A stretch of DNA of 20,904 nucleotides from Turbatrix aceti (taxonomy: Eukaryota > Nematoda > Chromadorea > Rhabditida > Panagrolaimidae): positions 1 to 20,904 of the forward strand of contig CAXAKE010000053.1 in assembly GCA_963969345.1 (NCBI GenBank), given 5' to 3'. Numbering within the stretch: position 1 is the stretch's first letter; each line of letters begins with the position of its first letter. Below are positions 8,801-17,373 of this stretch, one piece after another. Below the pieces are notes generated by a model. It was not told the DNA's origin, ran no database searches, and saw only the letters and a program-made list of their open reading frames with translations. The translations under genes were made by a program, and so were the position numbers.

Positions 8801-9777
8801 CACCTCCTCAAGATGCCCACTCTGAATGTCCTCCTCGTCTCCGAGCCCAACTTCGCGTCTCCCGCCTTCGTGCACATGTCCAACCACTGGTCCTACCAGA
8901 CGATGCAGAACGAGGATGCCGCCCGTTGTGCGTAGTCCCACCGGCGACTGAGCAACGCACACGCTGTGAGGTCGCTGCGATCTTCGCCGACCTTGTTTCG
9001 CACGAAGCCCGCGAAGCGCTAGTCACCGAAGCGCTCCAGAAAGAAGGCAATCCCTTCCGAACGCTCTGTGCCATCGCGACGGAACTTAAAGACATGACGT
9101 CGGTCCGCCCAATGGTTAGCCTTGAGGATGTGAGCCGCATCCTCAGAGCTAAGGGCCTGCCCTCGGACCTCGGTGGTTTCACCCACACCAAGATCGAGAG
9201 ATTCGACCTGGTAACAGTGACCCGCCTGTTATGCCCGAATCATAGATTCCTCTGTCGTAAGACAGATGGCAACCTGCGCGGTTTTTACCGCTATGGTTGT
9301 GGGCCGATTAACAACTACGTCCTGGTCGACTTCGGATATCCCGAAAGTCGACGAGTTCTCTCCGACCACGAAGAAGTCGAGAACGTCCCAGTCACCGGCC
9401 CCGTCGACGCAGTCCCGCTTAACGACTTCTATTTCCCCGTAGGAGACGTTAGCTCAGGACAGCTGAAAAGGACGGCTCGTAGCGCCATCCGATTGCCGAC
9501 CCAAGAGCTAAGCCTCGTGCTGGCCTTCACGAAGCTTGTCCGTCATGTCCTTGGGACGAAGGACAAGGTTTCGTTCGCAAGGTTCAAGTCCACGATGTTT
9601 GGCCTTGGTCTGCCCCAGGAGCCGAGCGAGTTTTCATCCCTCGGCCTACAGGGCGCACTGCGCCTCTTTGCGCCCGACATCCGTCTACTGTCCCTAGCCT
9701 ACGACGTCCAACCCGACGACACCCACCCCCGCAACATCCTCTCTATTGTAAGTCCACAACATTACCACGACGCTTGA
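5752..9777 (+). CDS. pol: Rest of polyprotein: Env tail, protease, RNase H, integrase, C-terminal extension; RT absent
   Basis: The 1341-codon frame uses an ATG inside the transposon arm, so codons 1-18 are not original. Residues 19-205 are the end of the envelope-like domain: hydrophobic 120-165, then a basic tail. Retropepsin follows, with LLDTG (D246) and ILLGEDIL (318-325). Residues 398-520 are RNase H with all four acidic positions visible (D403 in HTDAS, E443, D470, D513). An acidic linker lies at 532-560. Integrase covers about 600-925: H634/H637 with C667-x2-C670, catalytic D698, D752 and E788 (DD35E), and a GPY-like C-terminal domain at 872-925. Residues about 960-1341 are unrecognised. 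The RT fingers/palm with YxDD, normally about 200-260 residues between protease and RNase H, are missing; only about 75 residues separate them. It cannot supply RT itself. Confidence 0.85.
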   Translation: MNNARCKLMFALKLFGATVQRYDQTTGHIEFVHKLIEIGRFRTIDFPEINIGDKHQIYTNLVLTNLSEVFSFQRFEKDLSNHLNVQEMIETYQYSLDNGLLLQTTQPYKTVKEKKAMHFAESLVANGLFGFLTGGIFAPSQIWIFACCTYVTAAVIAKIIMPALVQEIMRYTNLPFLTNRVINNVQQWNKQRNERRQERERQRQEAESLPLQNLVPTRTFTNQTCATTKAHLNGYLNGIPARMLLDTGAVFSIIHKSFIDQHQLKTRQAEEEIKLVGINNTPIPCRHVAPIVITLQERNIHCEPIVLEEDHFANCYDILLGEDILEPNGFIIDYTSKTCHIGKTVEKMTDAYASMQIQEAEEDIINLPKTDLSATYTEELAELTQPPILTSPDYTQKFIIHTDASLTGLAGAILQKNDDESTHAIAYFSRQLTPAEKNYSTTELELLALIATLDHFRHILYGTKIIWNTDHNPLTHLNDTPSKSSRLNRWLLQLQDFDITSCNLKGPDNVLADALSRAISPTRINTSYFGMEPEDEEEEQEEEEDNKSTDAVTSNNEVINKNDQNTNSINQLNDENIKSALAALSEGWKGSSKPELQKYFIVRDSLSEVNGLLYKDDRLVIPEADRSRVLAMLHRSHQGMARTKALARRYFWWPGLNKDIENLCTTCSTCNKYAPEIPKRPITPWRKTAEPMERVHIDFAGPVFNATWLVVVDAYSRFPFVFPMKKTRATDCIEVLDSIFSQFGYPKYLVSDNGRQFAAEEFNSHMQRSGTHTMKSPPYHPESNGLAEKFVQTFKKSVKKILEETPDMQPAKATKIWLADYRNTPLPSIGQSPSELMFSRLLNHPLDTFTPPRANQAAEQTPPATQQNNNTYSIGDLVWRRSTLENCWHAATVTNTKGQAICEVQDVKNGKLHRTHLDDLKQRKSTNPPQQPDSLDPETSEADWLHPPANSIPEEEEAGRSSFEGICLPRVACLTSSVLVTPRFQLLNMSDTLSEFEYMENGVDETSTAPPSPLSSPPPQDAHSECPPRLRAQLRVSRLRAHVQPLVLPDDAERGCRPLCVVPPATEQRTRCEVAAIFADLVSHEAREALVTEALQKEGNPFRTLCAIATELKDMTSVRPMVSLEDVSRILRAKGLPSDLGGFTHTKIERFDLVTVTRLLCPNHRFLCRKTDGNLRGFYRYGCGPINNYVLVDFGYPESRRVLSDHEEVENVPVTGPVDAVPLNDFYFPVGDVSSGQLKRTARSAIRLPTQELSLVLAFTKLVRHVLGTKDKVSFARFKSTMFGLGLPQEPSEFSSLGLQGALRLFAPDIRLLSLAYDVQPDDTHPRNILSIVSPQHYHDA
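6860..6920 (+). other. In-frame junction where the reverse transcriptase domain is missing
   Basis: The post-protease text (KTDLSATYTEELAE) runs straight into the segment that normally precedes RNase H (LTQPPILTSPDY, then FIIHTDAS). In Gypsy elements these are the two sides of the RT domain. No RT motif is found in any frame nearby. A deletion of a multiple of three is the simplest reading. The junction may lie at a short repeated GAACT/GAA sequence or at a spliced AG, but cannot be placed to the base. Confidence 0.75.
8716..9777 (+). other. Unrecognised C-terminal extension / possible separate 353-codon ORF after integrase
   Basis: This is continuous with the integrase frame but different in character. 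Upstream coding is A-rich with many AAC/CAA/GAA codons; from about 8690 it becomes GC-rich with G/C third positions. An ATG at 8716 begins MSDTLSEFEYMENG, and just before it is CCGCTTTCAG, a plausible splice acceptor, so it might be made from a spliced RNA. Contents are a Pro-rich acidic N-terminus, then a probably folded part with Cys/His (CPNHRFLCRK, YRYGCGP). No known domain was recognised. It may be an accessory gene of this element family or a captured host segment. Confidence 0.4.
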
Positions 9778-9805
9778 CTACCCCTCCCCCGTAGTTTTAT
9801 TCTCC

Positions 9806-9818
9806 GAAAAAGGGAGGA
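9806..9818 (+). promoter_or_regulatory. Polypurine tract of the Gypsy element
   Basis: GAAAAAGGGAGGA is a 13-nt uninterrupted purine run just upstream of the 3' LTR. It is the expected plus-strand primer, left by RNase H. It is separated by CTGCAA from the TGTCCC chosen as the LTR start; if the LTR starts at TG 9820 the gap is one base. Confidence 0.75.
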
Positions 9819-9824
9819 CTGCAA

Positions 9825-10227
9825 TGTCCCAACATTGCCCTTCTTACCCAACATTACCCAATATTGTTTTAACCCCTTAACAGCTGCTAGGTTAACAGGT
9901 GCAACAGGTGCACGGCATGACCTGTGCCATCCGTGCCACGGCACTTGACCTAGCACCTAACCCCGCCCCCTTTTTGGGTCCCTATAAAAGGAACCCACAC
10001 TCCCACACAAGGGAATCTTAGTAAGTTATTATTCTTATTATCCATTCAGTTATTATTCCTCGATTCTTATTATCTTATTATTCATTCATCTTTGTTGTTC
10101 ATTTATTGTTTGCGTTTAATACTTTGTTCTTTATTACGTTATTTATATTTTGGTTATCTCATATTCTGTTGTCGAGATAAATATCGCGTTGTATTAGTAT
10201 CCTTACAGAGGGAACCAGACGGGGACA
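9825..10227 (+). repeat. 3' LTR of the Gypsy element (403 bp)
   Basis: It starts TGTCCC and ends GGGACA, a perfect 6-bp terminal inverted repeat, immediately 3' of the polypurine tract. It contains a TATA box (9983-9990), preceded by GC-rich CCCGCCCCC, and a U3 with repeated CCCAACATT and ACAGGTGCA-type motifs. The R/U5 part is rich in TTATTA. No perfect AATAAA was seen; GATAAAT near 10170 is the closest. The partner LTR is outside the window, so the target duplication cannot be checked. Confidence 0.75.
9983..9990 (+). promoter_or_regulatory. TATA box of the Gypsy LTR
   Basis: TATAAAAG in the middle of the LTR, after a GC-rich stretch. Transcription would begin about 25-30 bp downstream, near the start of the TTATTA-rich part. 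Confidence 0.65.
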
Positions 10228-11920
10228 CATCAGTACTAAAAAAACTAGTCAGTTCCAATTGCTTTTACGATGTCAGAAAATATCGTATGAACAATGTAGT
10301 ACAATGCAAAGTTTGAATTCTGCAAGCCTAAGCATATCTAAACACAATGTCTGGGAGCGGCTTGCAAGTGTAAACGTTTAATCGCACCACATTTGTGGTA
10401 GTGACACCTTGGTATCATGTGGGAAAGACCAAGTGTCTGGAAAATATGTACATAACACATATACTCACAGAAAACAGTAGGATAACACGACTCTCTACGA
10501 AAAATACATACATAACGTACTTTGGACAGACCGTATAACAACATTACGTATGTTATTTGTAAGGTTGTGAAGTAGAATTTAACTGCTGTTTTGTATTTGT
10601 TTAAAATTAGTTTCTATCGTATAGCAAGGTGATAAACGTCGGAAATTATGATTTTTATTGCAGGTAGTAGTGACGGTATTTCCAACTTCCCCTACAACGA
10701 AGAAAATCTGTTTCCGAGTGGCAGGTGACGCACAGATTTTTGCCGTCATTCGACGTCCCAACTTTTGAATAATCTTTTCTGTCACCTAAATTAAATATTT
10801 TCACCCAAATAAATATATTTATTTTATTTTTAAAAAATAAGTACATGCATACCTAAATAGCACACCCCGCCCCTAAATAAACTTCGGTATTAACTGTATA
10901 AAAATAAAAATACTGTGTTGATAAACATAAAAGTTCAATACAATTCAATAGAATTCAAAAAAACCCAAACTTTGAGCTGTCTAAAACCAAAAACTACGCC
11001 GTAAACAAGTATTCATTTTTCTGTCAAAAACGGAGAACACGTCGTAAACACTGAATGTCACACCAATTATAATGCAAAAAAATATATGTTTTGCTCAGAT
11101 GTTTTTTAAGTTTCGAGCTACATATTTAGATTCTCAAAATTATGGGTTTGTAAAATTAAGTTTAAAATTCTCTTGATGCTTATTAAAATTCGTGTTTTTG
11201 TATGCTTTTGGTAAATATGTATAACATCAAGAGCAGAGAACAAAGTATGTTACACAACTTCTCTGAATATCACATTACCACGTCATTACAAAAAATTCTT
11301 CCGCCTGATACGTCCTAAAAATGTTTGCACTCACACATTATCTCCGGTAATGCGGTGTACTATGTAGAGGTCATAACTACTAACAATTTCAAAATAACGC
11401 ATACGAAATTTAATTTCATATACATACAAGTATTTTCAAAAATACTACGTATAAAAAATTTTATGGGGTTGTGTAAATTGTGTTATGAAAAAGAATTGGA
11501 AAAAATAAGGATACTGTAGATGCCGGACATAGTAAAACTTCCCCCGCGGGATTAAACACCCTAACAGTGTCTTCAGAGTTGGGGACAATAAATATTGACT
11601 TAAAGATAAGTAAAAACATCCTTGTACGTGCTTTTGCCGTACATGTGAAGCGTGTTCTCTTTTGCCTTTTTTCACTCTATTTTTTTGTCACCTGGGTTAT
11701 TAGAATTAGTAAGCCCACGTCTTTTTGTATTGTATTCTTTGTGGTAAAGTCACACTGAGGTCGGTTGTTAGACGTCAATAAAGTTTTTTTCATAAGTTGT
11801 CAGACGTGAAAGTTCAAAGTGCTCACCTAAGCATTAAGCTTGGTTTCGCCGATTGTTTAGGTCCATTTTGGTCTAACAAACTTGATGTGTAAAAAATACA
11901 AAAAAACTAATTTTTCTAAA
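10228..11920. other. AT-rich intergenic DNA, no gene recognised
   Basis: Only short open frames without recognisable motifs occur here, on both strands. A weak direct repeat (GTTGTYAGACGT) occurs at about 11766 and 11799. No RNA gene or transposon ends were recognised. Confidence 0.6.
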
Positions 11921-11926
11921 TTTATT
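11921..11926 (-). terminator. Polyadenylation signal of the chemoreceptor gene
   Basis: AATAAA on the minus strand, 28 bases past the TAA stop at 11955-11957. A second AATAAA overlaps the stop itself (11954-11959). Confidence 0.55.
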
Positions 11927-11954
11927 GAAAACTTGGAAACACCGTGGTGAAAAT

Positions 11955-14459
11955 TTATTTAATAACAATGTTGTTAGAATTACGATACATCTGGCCGCTA
12001 ATTGGTGTAGAACGATACGAAAGGGAGAATCGGCGATTTTGAATAACAGAGAAAAAAACCTTTCGATAACACTTGACGCAGAGCATTGTGGCTAGGGAAT
12101 TGATAACCGGTACAACGGCAAGCATGGAAACGTAATAAATGACAAATGCCGTTCCGTTGAATTTGGCAAACACGACTACGGCAGATCCAATTGCTCCTAG
12201 GGATACTGAAATTGGAGTGAAGCATTGAACAAAAAGACGAAAGTTTAGTTGTTTTTGGACTTCTAGCATGGATTTTTGAACTTTGGTGGACATTTCTCTG
12301 AGCCAGAGCATAACTTTTATGGATGTGAAAAGCATGATTGTGATGTTGATAACGGAGATTAGGGTCAGGCAGATCATGTACACCCAGATCCCTGTGGCTT
12401 TCTAAAAATTTTTTAAGAACAATACTATAAAAAAAGGTAATAACAATTTTTTTTGAAGAAAAATCTACAAAAAAATGCAATTTATAAGAAAAAACATTTG
12501 GAAAGAAACAGCTTATTTTTAAATTTGTGTTGTAAACAAACTTACAAATTTTTTTTTAAAAAACTTTTTTTAATGAAAAAAAAATATTTTTTTTTCATAT
12601 TTAATTTTTTTTTAATTTAATTTTAATTTTTTTATGTTAAAAGAACTTACATCTGAGATCCCGCAAAGATGATCAGTCTTATCCCGACCTCTCCAGACAG
12701 CGATTTTCCTAAACTTGGCCATTAGCGTGGGATCTGCGTGAATAGGTTGTAAATCGACAAACAACCATGCCATGATAGCCATCGAAAACAGAAATTTCAT
12801 AAGATATGAAATAATCATGTACCGATTTGACAACTGTTTTTGACTAAAAAAAATTTGTTGGTTACAATTTTGGAAAAACAAAGAACATGACTCACAGACA
12901 AATCAGCTTATAGCGATAGGTAGCTAACGTGGTTATCGCACTGTACGACATTCCAACTGATGTAAAATACAGTATAGGATGAATACAATTAGCTTTTCCT
13001 TTAAGTATGTTAAAAGGTGTCCGACTGCCTGCTATGATGAATCCATCGACAAATTGGTATTCCTGTAATATTTTTTTGCATGTTGACAGTTTTTTTTGAT
13101 TCGAATTTTTTTCAAACGCAGAAAAATAAGAGAAATGAGATTTCTTTGTATTAAGTTATAAATAAATGCATTTGCATTTGCAGATTACACAATTTAAAAT
13201 AATTCGGTGGATATAATTTATGCATAACTTTTTTTTTTCATTTTCGAGAAATCAAATTAGATTATTCATACTACGCAGTCTAATTTTGGCATGCATTATA
13301 TGTATATACATACGTTTAGTTTTTACGCCAACCCGGTAGAAAAAGTGCAATTATTATACTTGAAAGATGAAATGATTGTTCTGGCGGAAATACATATGAA
13401 GTTGTTACCGTAAAAGTGTACAAAAGCAAAAAAGAATAACAAAAAAAATTTGCTTTTAATCAAATTTTTTTGTGTAAAATGTAAAATTTTCCGGGGTTCA
13501 AAAAAATTTGCTGTAGTTTTGTTGGCATTTGGAACTAAAACGGTCAGTTTTTGGATTTGTTCATTTAGCTGTTTAGATTTTTTTGTATTTAATTTTCGAA
13601 AAAAATCGGATGACTTTTTTCATCTTTTTGCATCTGTACCGTAATTTGTTTTTTATTTTTTTAATTTTTTAATTTTTTATAACAAAAACTAACTTTTAAC
13701 ATCTGGTCTAATGATAACTAACCACTGAGTAATGATGAAATAAATAAATAAATAAAACAAAAACTAACATGCTCGCCTATTTTAATCGATTTAAAAATAT
13801 ACCCGTGCCGAAAAAAAACGAATTTGTTCCTAAATTTCAGAAGGTAAGGAGGGACCGTTAATGGGCGAACGTTCGTGTTCTTTTGAGTTCGTTCGCGAAC
13901 AATATAAGTTTTCAGAACAAATAAAACGAACAAATATTTAGGTAAAATCGGTTTAATGGTGCCGAAATTGATGCTATTTTTCCAAGAATGGCAAATAGTG
14001 TCAATTGTATAGGAAAATTGTCACGAAAAACGTGAAAACGCATAGTACCGAAGTTTACGTGTTTATACCCAGTTTTGACTTGTATAAAATTTGCAAAAAA
14101 TCAGATCGTTGTTCGTTGACAAAAATGTTCGCGTTCGTTCGACTTCTCGAACAAAATTAGCATAATATTCGTGTTCGTTCGAGAACAAAAAAACGGATGT
14201 CCGCCCATTCCTGGTCAGGTGTACATGGAAGCACAGAAACCCCAAAATATTCAAAATTCTTCAAACTTACAACTTGAAACAACATCTGCACAACAGAACA
14301 GATAGTGTCGATAATAACGCCATGCTGCAGTGCGGTGCTGTACAATTTCATTGGACCAATTGTTTTATGCCGAATAACAATGAAAAGCATCGAGTTGAGT
14401 ATCAACGTTGTTAGACCACAAATGTAGCAAACGTACGAGTAGACATCGAGGCTTTCCAT
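11955..14459 (-). CDS. Seven-transmembrane chemoreceptor, Str/Srd-like, four exons, 331 residues
   Basis: This is a nematode serpentine receptor, expected in sensory-neuron membranes and coupled to G proteins; the ligand is unknown. Exons on the minus strand are 14459-14271, 13062-12896, 12843-12651 and 12401-11955 (189+167+193+447 bp = 331 codons plus TAA). All junctions are GT-AG: GTAAGTTTG, GTGAGTC and GTAAGTTC donors; ATTACAG and TTTTTTAG-type acceptors. Phase is kept throughout with no stop. TM helices are near residues 9-30, 40-62, 92-110, 129-148, 188-213, 239-262 and 266-291. TYRYKLIC (111-118) occupies the DRY-like position after TM3; C89 and C179 could form the usual TM3-loop disulfide; PVINS (281-285) ends TM7, followed by CYRKVFF. 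The length is typical for the superfamily. Family assignment (srd versus str or srh) is uncertain. Confidence 0.85.
12530..12640. repeat. Low-complexity A/T block in intron 3
   Basis: Runs of poly-A and poly-T within the 249-bp third intron of the receptor gene. No other structure is visible. Confidence 0.6.
13860..14209. mobile_element. MITE-like foldback element in intron 1 of the receptor gene
   Basis: The ends are inverted: AATGGGCGAACGTTCG at the left and the complement of AATGGGCGGACATCCG at the right. Internally GTTCGTGTTC and GTTCGTTCG-type motifs face each other on the two sides (13868-13900 and 14110-14185). It is about 350 bp with no open frame. A related degraded copy lies at 18741-18955. 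Superfamily not assigned; the target duplication is unclear. It lies wholly inside the 1208-bp intron, so it need not affect the protein. Confidence 0.5.
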
Positions 14460-14464
14460 TTTTT

Positions 14465-14472
14465 CCTAAAAT
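14465..14472 (-). promoter_or_regulatory. Possible trans-splice (SL) acceptor before the receptor start codon
   Basis: Reading the minus strand, TTTTAG ends 6 bases before the ATG at 14459-14457. A short distance from a T-rich AG to the start codon is typical for spliced-leader addition in nematodes, and it supports this ATG as the start. Confidence 0.4.
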
Positions 14473-14479
14473 CTTTTTA

Positions 14480-16300
14480 AAACATTTTAAGTGACAAAGA
14501 GTTACAAAAACACGACTGGTGTACGCGTCAGATAAATACTAAATATTTTGCACTGTAAACACTGAAAACACGACAATATTCCATTTTTAGTAGTAACCTA
14601 AAACGACCATGTAACATACCCGTGAAAGCTACTTATGGAAAATGCGATTTTACCAGTTAACAAATAAATGACCAACTTGCTAGATAATGTATTCGTGGGA
14701 AGACATTTAGGTGCCATTGTACAACACTACACAGTACAAAGTACAACAGTGTGAACTGTATTGGCACGGGCAAACAGAGAGTGAGAATTAATTCCAGGGA
14801 TACCAATGTAAGTGCACCAAATGCTGGATCCTGAGAAGCTGTTGTGCAAAAAAAGTTGAAACACCAACAAACTATGGATATTACACATGTAGATGTTTGT
14901 TGGTGTTTGTACACCTGTGGCACCTGTAGTATCTATGTACATGCACCTGGAGTATTAAAGGCTACAAGCTCGCTATAAGGGGGAAATCACGAAGAAAAAA
15001 ATTACCCATACCGGATTTCCGAAAAAAATGTTGAAATGCTGTCTACTTTTTTTCAGGTAAATGCTTCCGTTGTTTATGTATTTCAAAAAAAATAATGATG
15101 GAAAAAATATAAAAAAATAAATAAACATATCTGGCATATAAAAATCTTGGCATCAGAGTTAAAAATGGATCTAAGATTTACTAGAGCTGCAATTTGGCAC
15201 AGAAAACAAAAAAAAATTGTTATGCATTTGTTATGCATTTCGTACCTCAAATGAACTTATACGGGCTTAAACGCGCCGCAAATCTAAACCGGTCGTCGAA
15301 GGTGGTCGAGTTTATGGTAGGCGTTATCGTAACGCATAAACAGATTTTAGCATGTAAACATCTTATGTTGACATTGTATTTATTATATTTAAAAAACCAG
15401 AATACAGAGCAAAGAACAAATTGTTTTTGCTTTCACAAATAAATAAATATTTAAGAGTGCAATGCAGAAAAAATAAAAGCAATCAAGAACAAAGAATATC
15501 ACGATAAAGTATTGTAGTAACAACAAATAATAAATCCGTTAATCGTCGACTTGTTCCCACCAGGAAACACCTGATTTATATTAAGTTCAAATACTCACAA
15601 TGATCCAAAAAGTATTTATAAACGTGCTGACAAAAGTGTCATCGCATCACGGAAGCGGAAGAATAACGTCAGAAATGCCTAATAAGTGGATGACGCTGAT
15701 GTGAGATCTAAGGTTTGGTGTACTTTGTCTATGTGTAGGCAAGTCTAGGACAAAAATACATACATCAAATCGTAATTAAAAAATTTAATGAAAACTAATC
15801 ACAACGTAGACAGAAACAAAAATTTATTTGAATTCTCAATTCTCAATGCAAAAAAAATATAATAAAATAATAGGTATTTTGGCACTCGTGCTATGATTGG
15901 CACCTGGTTGAATATAAATAAAAAATATATTTATCAAGGAATTGAAGTCCTGTTATTTATGCTTTTAGATTTTTTGTCAACAATCTTTGCCAAATTTTTT
16001 TTGCATCGCGATGAACTGAAAATAAAATAAATACATGACAATTGCACTAAAGCCGACTAGACAATTTACGGCATCTTTGGTAGTCATAAAGCAGGTCTTC
16101 ATTTAATTAAAAAATGTTTCTGGTTCCTGGTTTGAAAAAAAACCAAACAAAATGAATCAGTATTTTTTGGAATACTGTTGATTTGTTTACCAAGTTTAGT
16201 TACCAAAATCGTGGTAATCGTGACGCACATAAAATTTAAAAATAAGGGGGAAGGTCATAGTATTGATTTCTAGCAGTGTCTAAAACGAACCGGTTCTCAG
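14480..16300. other. Intergenic AT-rich DNA, no gene recognised
   Basis: Contains short open frames without known motifs (for example plus-strand 15194-15442 and minus-strand 14657-14923). The only clear structure is the inverted repeat at 14859-14908. No exon chain with good splice sites could be built. Confidence 0.5.
14859..14908. repeat. 14-bp perfect inverted repeat with 22-nt loop
   Basis: AAACACCAACAAAC (14859-14872) pairs exactly with GTTTGTTGGTGTTT (14895-14908). Nearby CACCTG/GTACA motifs repeat further on. It could be a hairpin or a transposon remnant. Confidence 0.6.
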
Positions 16301-16307
16301 TCTATAC

Positions 16308-16828
16308 TGTAGATGTTATAGACGCCTACCAAGTTTTGCCAAACATACAGGTTCAGTTAAAAAAAGGCACATGCCGTCGTTCTGTGCGCATCTTATTGCA
16401 AACTTGGGAATTATCTCATGGCATTCCCATGAGAGTCTCATGGGAATCCTCTCAAAAAAGCGCGCCAAAAATTAGGAATACAGTCGCTTTCTGTGCGCAA
16501 CAAATCTTTACATGGACGCACGTATGTATATACATATATCGCGATATATCGTAGACGCCATTGGTCCCGTATTGGTCCGAAAGACGAATAGTTCTCAAAA
16601 AGTTTGAAAAAGCGCGCCAAAAACAACAAATACCGTTGCTTTTTGTGTGCAAATTACTTTTACATGAACGCGTTCATTCCTGAATGTATGTTATAGGCAG
16701 TAGATGTTATAGACGCCTGCCAATTTTTGCCAAACATACAGGTTCATTGAAAAATGTGCGAAAATAAACATACCATCGTTCTATGCACTTTACACCTATG
16801 TATAATACATACTTTTAGCAAACTTGTG
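16308..16828 (+). repeat. Cluster of diverged direct repeats (two interleaved pairs)
   Basis: The first pair (16308-16407 and 16701-16828) shares TAGATGTTATAGACGCCT and CCAAACATACAGGTTCA. The second pair (16455-16520 and 16604-16672) shares AGCGCGCCAAAAA, then GTGYGCAA and TTTACATG-ACGC. A weaker trace of the first (TACAGGTTCAATGAAAAA) recurs near 17588. The open frame at 16276-16554 lies across these repeats and is not believed. Confidence 0.6.
16423..16447. repeat. 25-bp perfect palindrome
   Basis: ATTCCCATGAGA and TCTCATGGGAAT flank a single G. A third partial arm (TCTCATGG, 16414-16421) precedes it, so alternative hairpins are possible. Confidence 0.7.
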
Positions 16829-17040
16829 CACTGAAAAGCCAGATACAAAAAATTTTTACCAAAAAATTCTTACCGACCCAAACGTCCCTAGCGAAGCCGG
16901 GCCGAGTATAATGTGTTACATTGTTTTGCTTCATGCGCAGAACGAGCTTCCAAATCATTTTTTATTTTTGTGATTTACAAAAACTTACTAGATCATAATT
17001 TTACATTTTAGAATCTTTATCACAATGAGAACACGGAAAA

Positions 17041-17217
17041 ATGGGACTCGACACGCTGTTGTTCGTCGGGGCATTCGTTTTTTATCTCTTTTTTAGCTTT
17101 GAAAAAATTTCCACCGGCATGGCCCAATTGACACTGAGCAAAAATCTTAATTATAGATGCCATCGGTTTCGGTTGCGGCGTAAGTTTGTTGTCAAATTTT
17201 CATCTGCAGATTTTTAA
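17041..17217 (+). CDS. Possible small open frame, 58 residues, hydrophobic N-terminus
   Basis: The ATG at 17041 opens 58 codons to TAA 17215-17217. Residues 5-19 (TLLFVGAFVFYLFFS) could be a signal peptide or membrane segment; the C-terminal half is Arg-rich (RCHRFRLRRK). There is no similarity I recognise, and no visible promoter or splice context. Frames of this length occur often by chance in AT-rich DNA, so this is a weak candidate. An internal TTTTTTAG could also act as a splice acceptor. Confidence 0.12.
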   Translation: MGLDTLLFVGAFVFYLFFSFEKISTGMAQLTLSKNLNYRCHRFRLRRKFVVKFSSADF

Positions 17218-17282
17218 ATAATTAAGAAAATCAAAGCAGTAGGGAAGCAAATAACTTACAACGCAATTACAGTATTTATTTT

Positions 17283-17373
17283 GCTATTCATAAAAATATA
17301 TAGTATGCATAAATATAAAAAAAATTAAATATGTAAACAATATAAGCTATTCATAAAAATATATAGTATGCAT
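17283..17373 (+). repeat. 28-bp exact direct repeat
   Basis: GCTATTCATAAAAATATATA plus eight further bases occurs at 17283-17310 and again at 17346-17373, with identical sequence and starts 63 bp apart. Probably a local duplication. Confidence 0.75.

Larger units (their letters stand above)
1646..10227 (+). mobile_element. 5'-truncated, RT-less Ty3/Gypsy-type element with envelope-like domain
   Basis: The element has order Gag, Env-like, protease, RNase H, integrase, C-terminal extension, polypurine tract and 3' LTR. Its left end is missing: no copy of the 3' LTR (9825-10227) is found upstream, and Gag coding stops at the BEL LTR edge with no leader or primer-binding site. Nesting of BEL into Gag explains this best. 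A Tc1-like element (4222-5806) interrupts the envelope-like part. The integrase pattern (LHRSHQGM..K..ARRYFWWPG, C-x2-C, DD35E) and PR-RNase H-IN order indicate Gypsy/Ty3 rather than BEL or Copia. Confidence 0.8.

Noticed and set aside
10579..10846. Two overlapping minus-strand frames
   Set aside because: Short, no recognisable domain; consistent with chance in AT-rich DNA.
14657..14942. Hydrophobic minus-strand frames that might be another receptor exon
   Set aside because: They lie over an inverted repeat, show no splice sites at suitable ends and no receptor motif.
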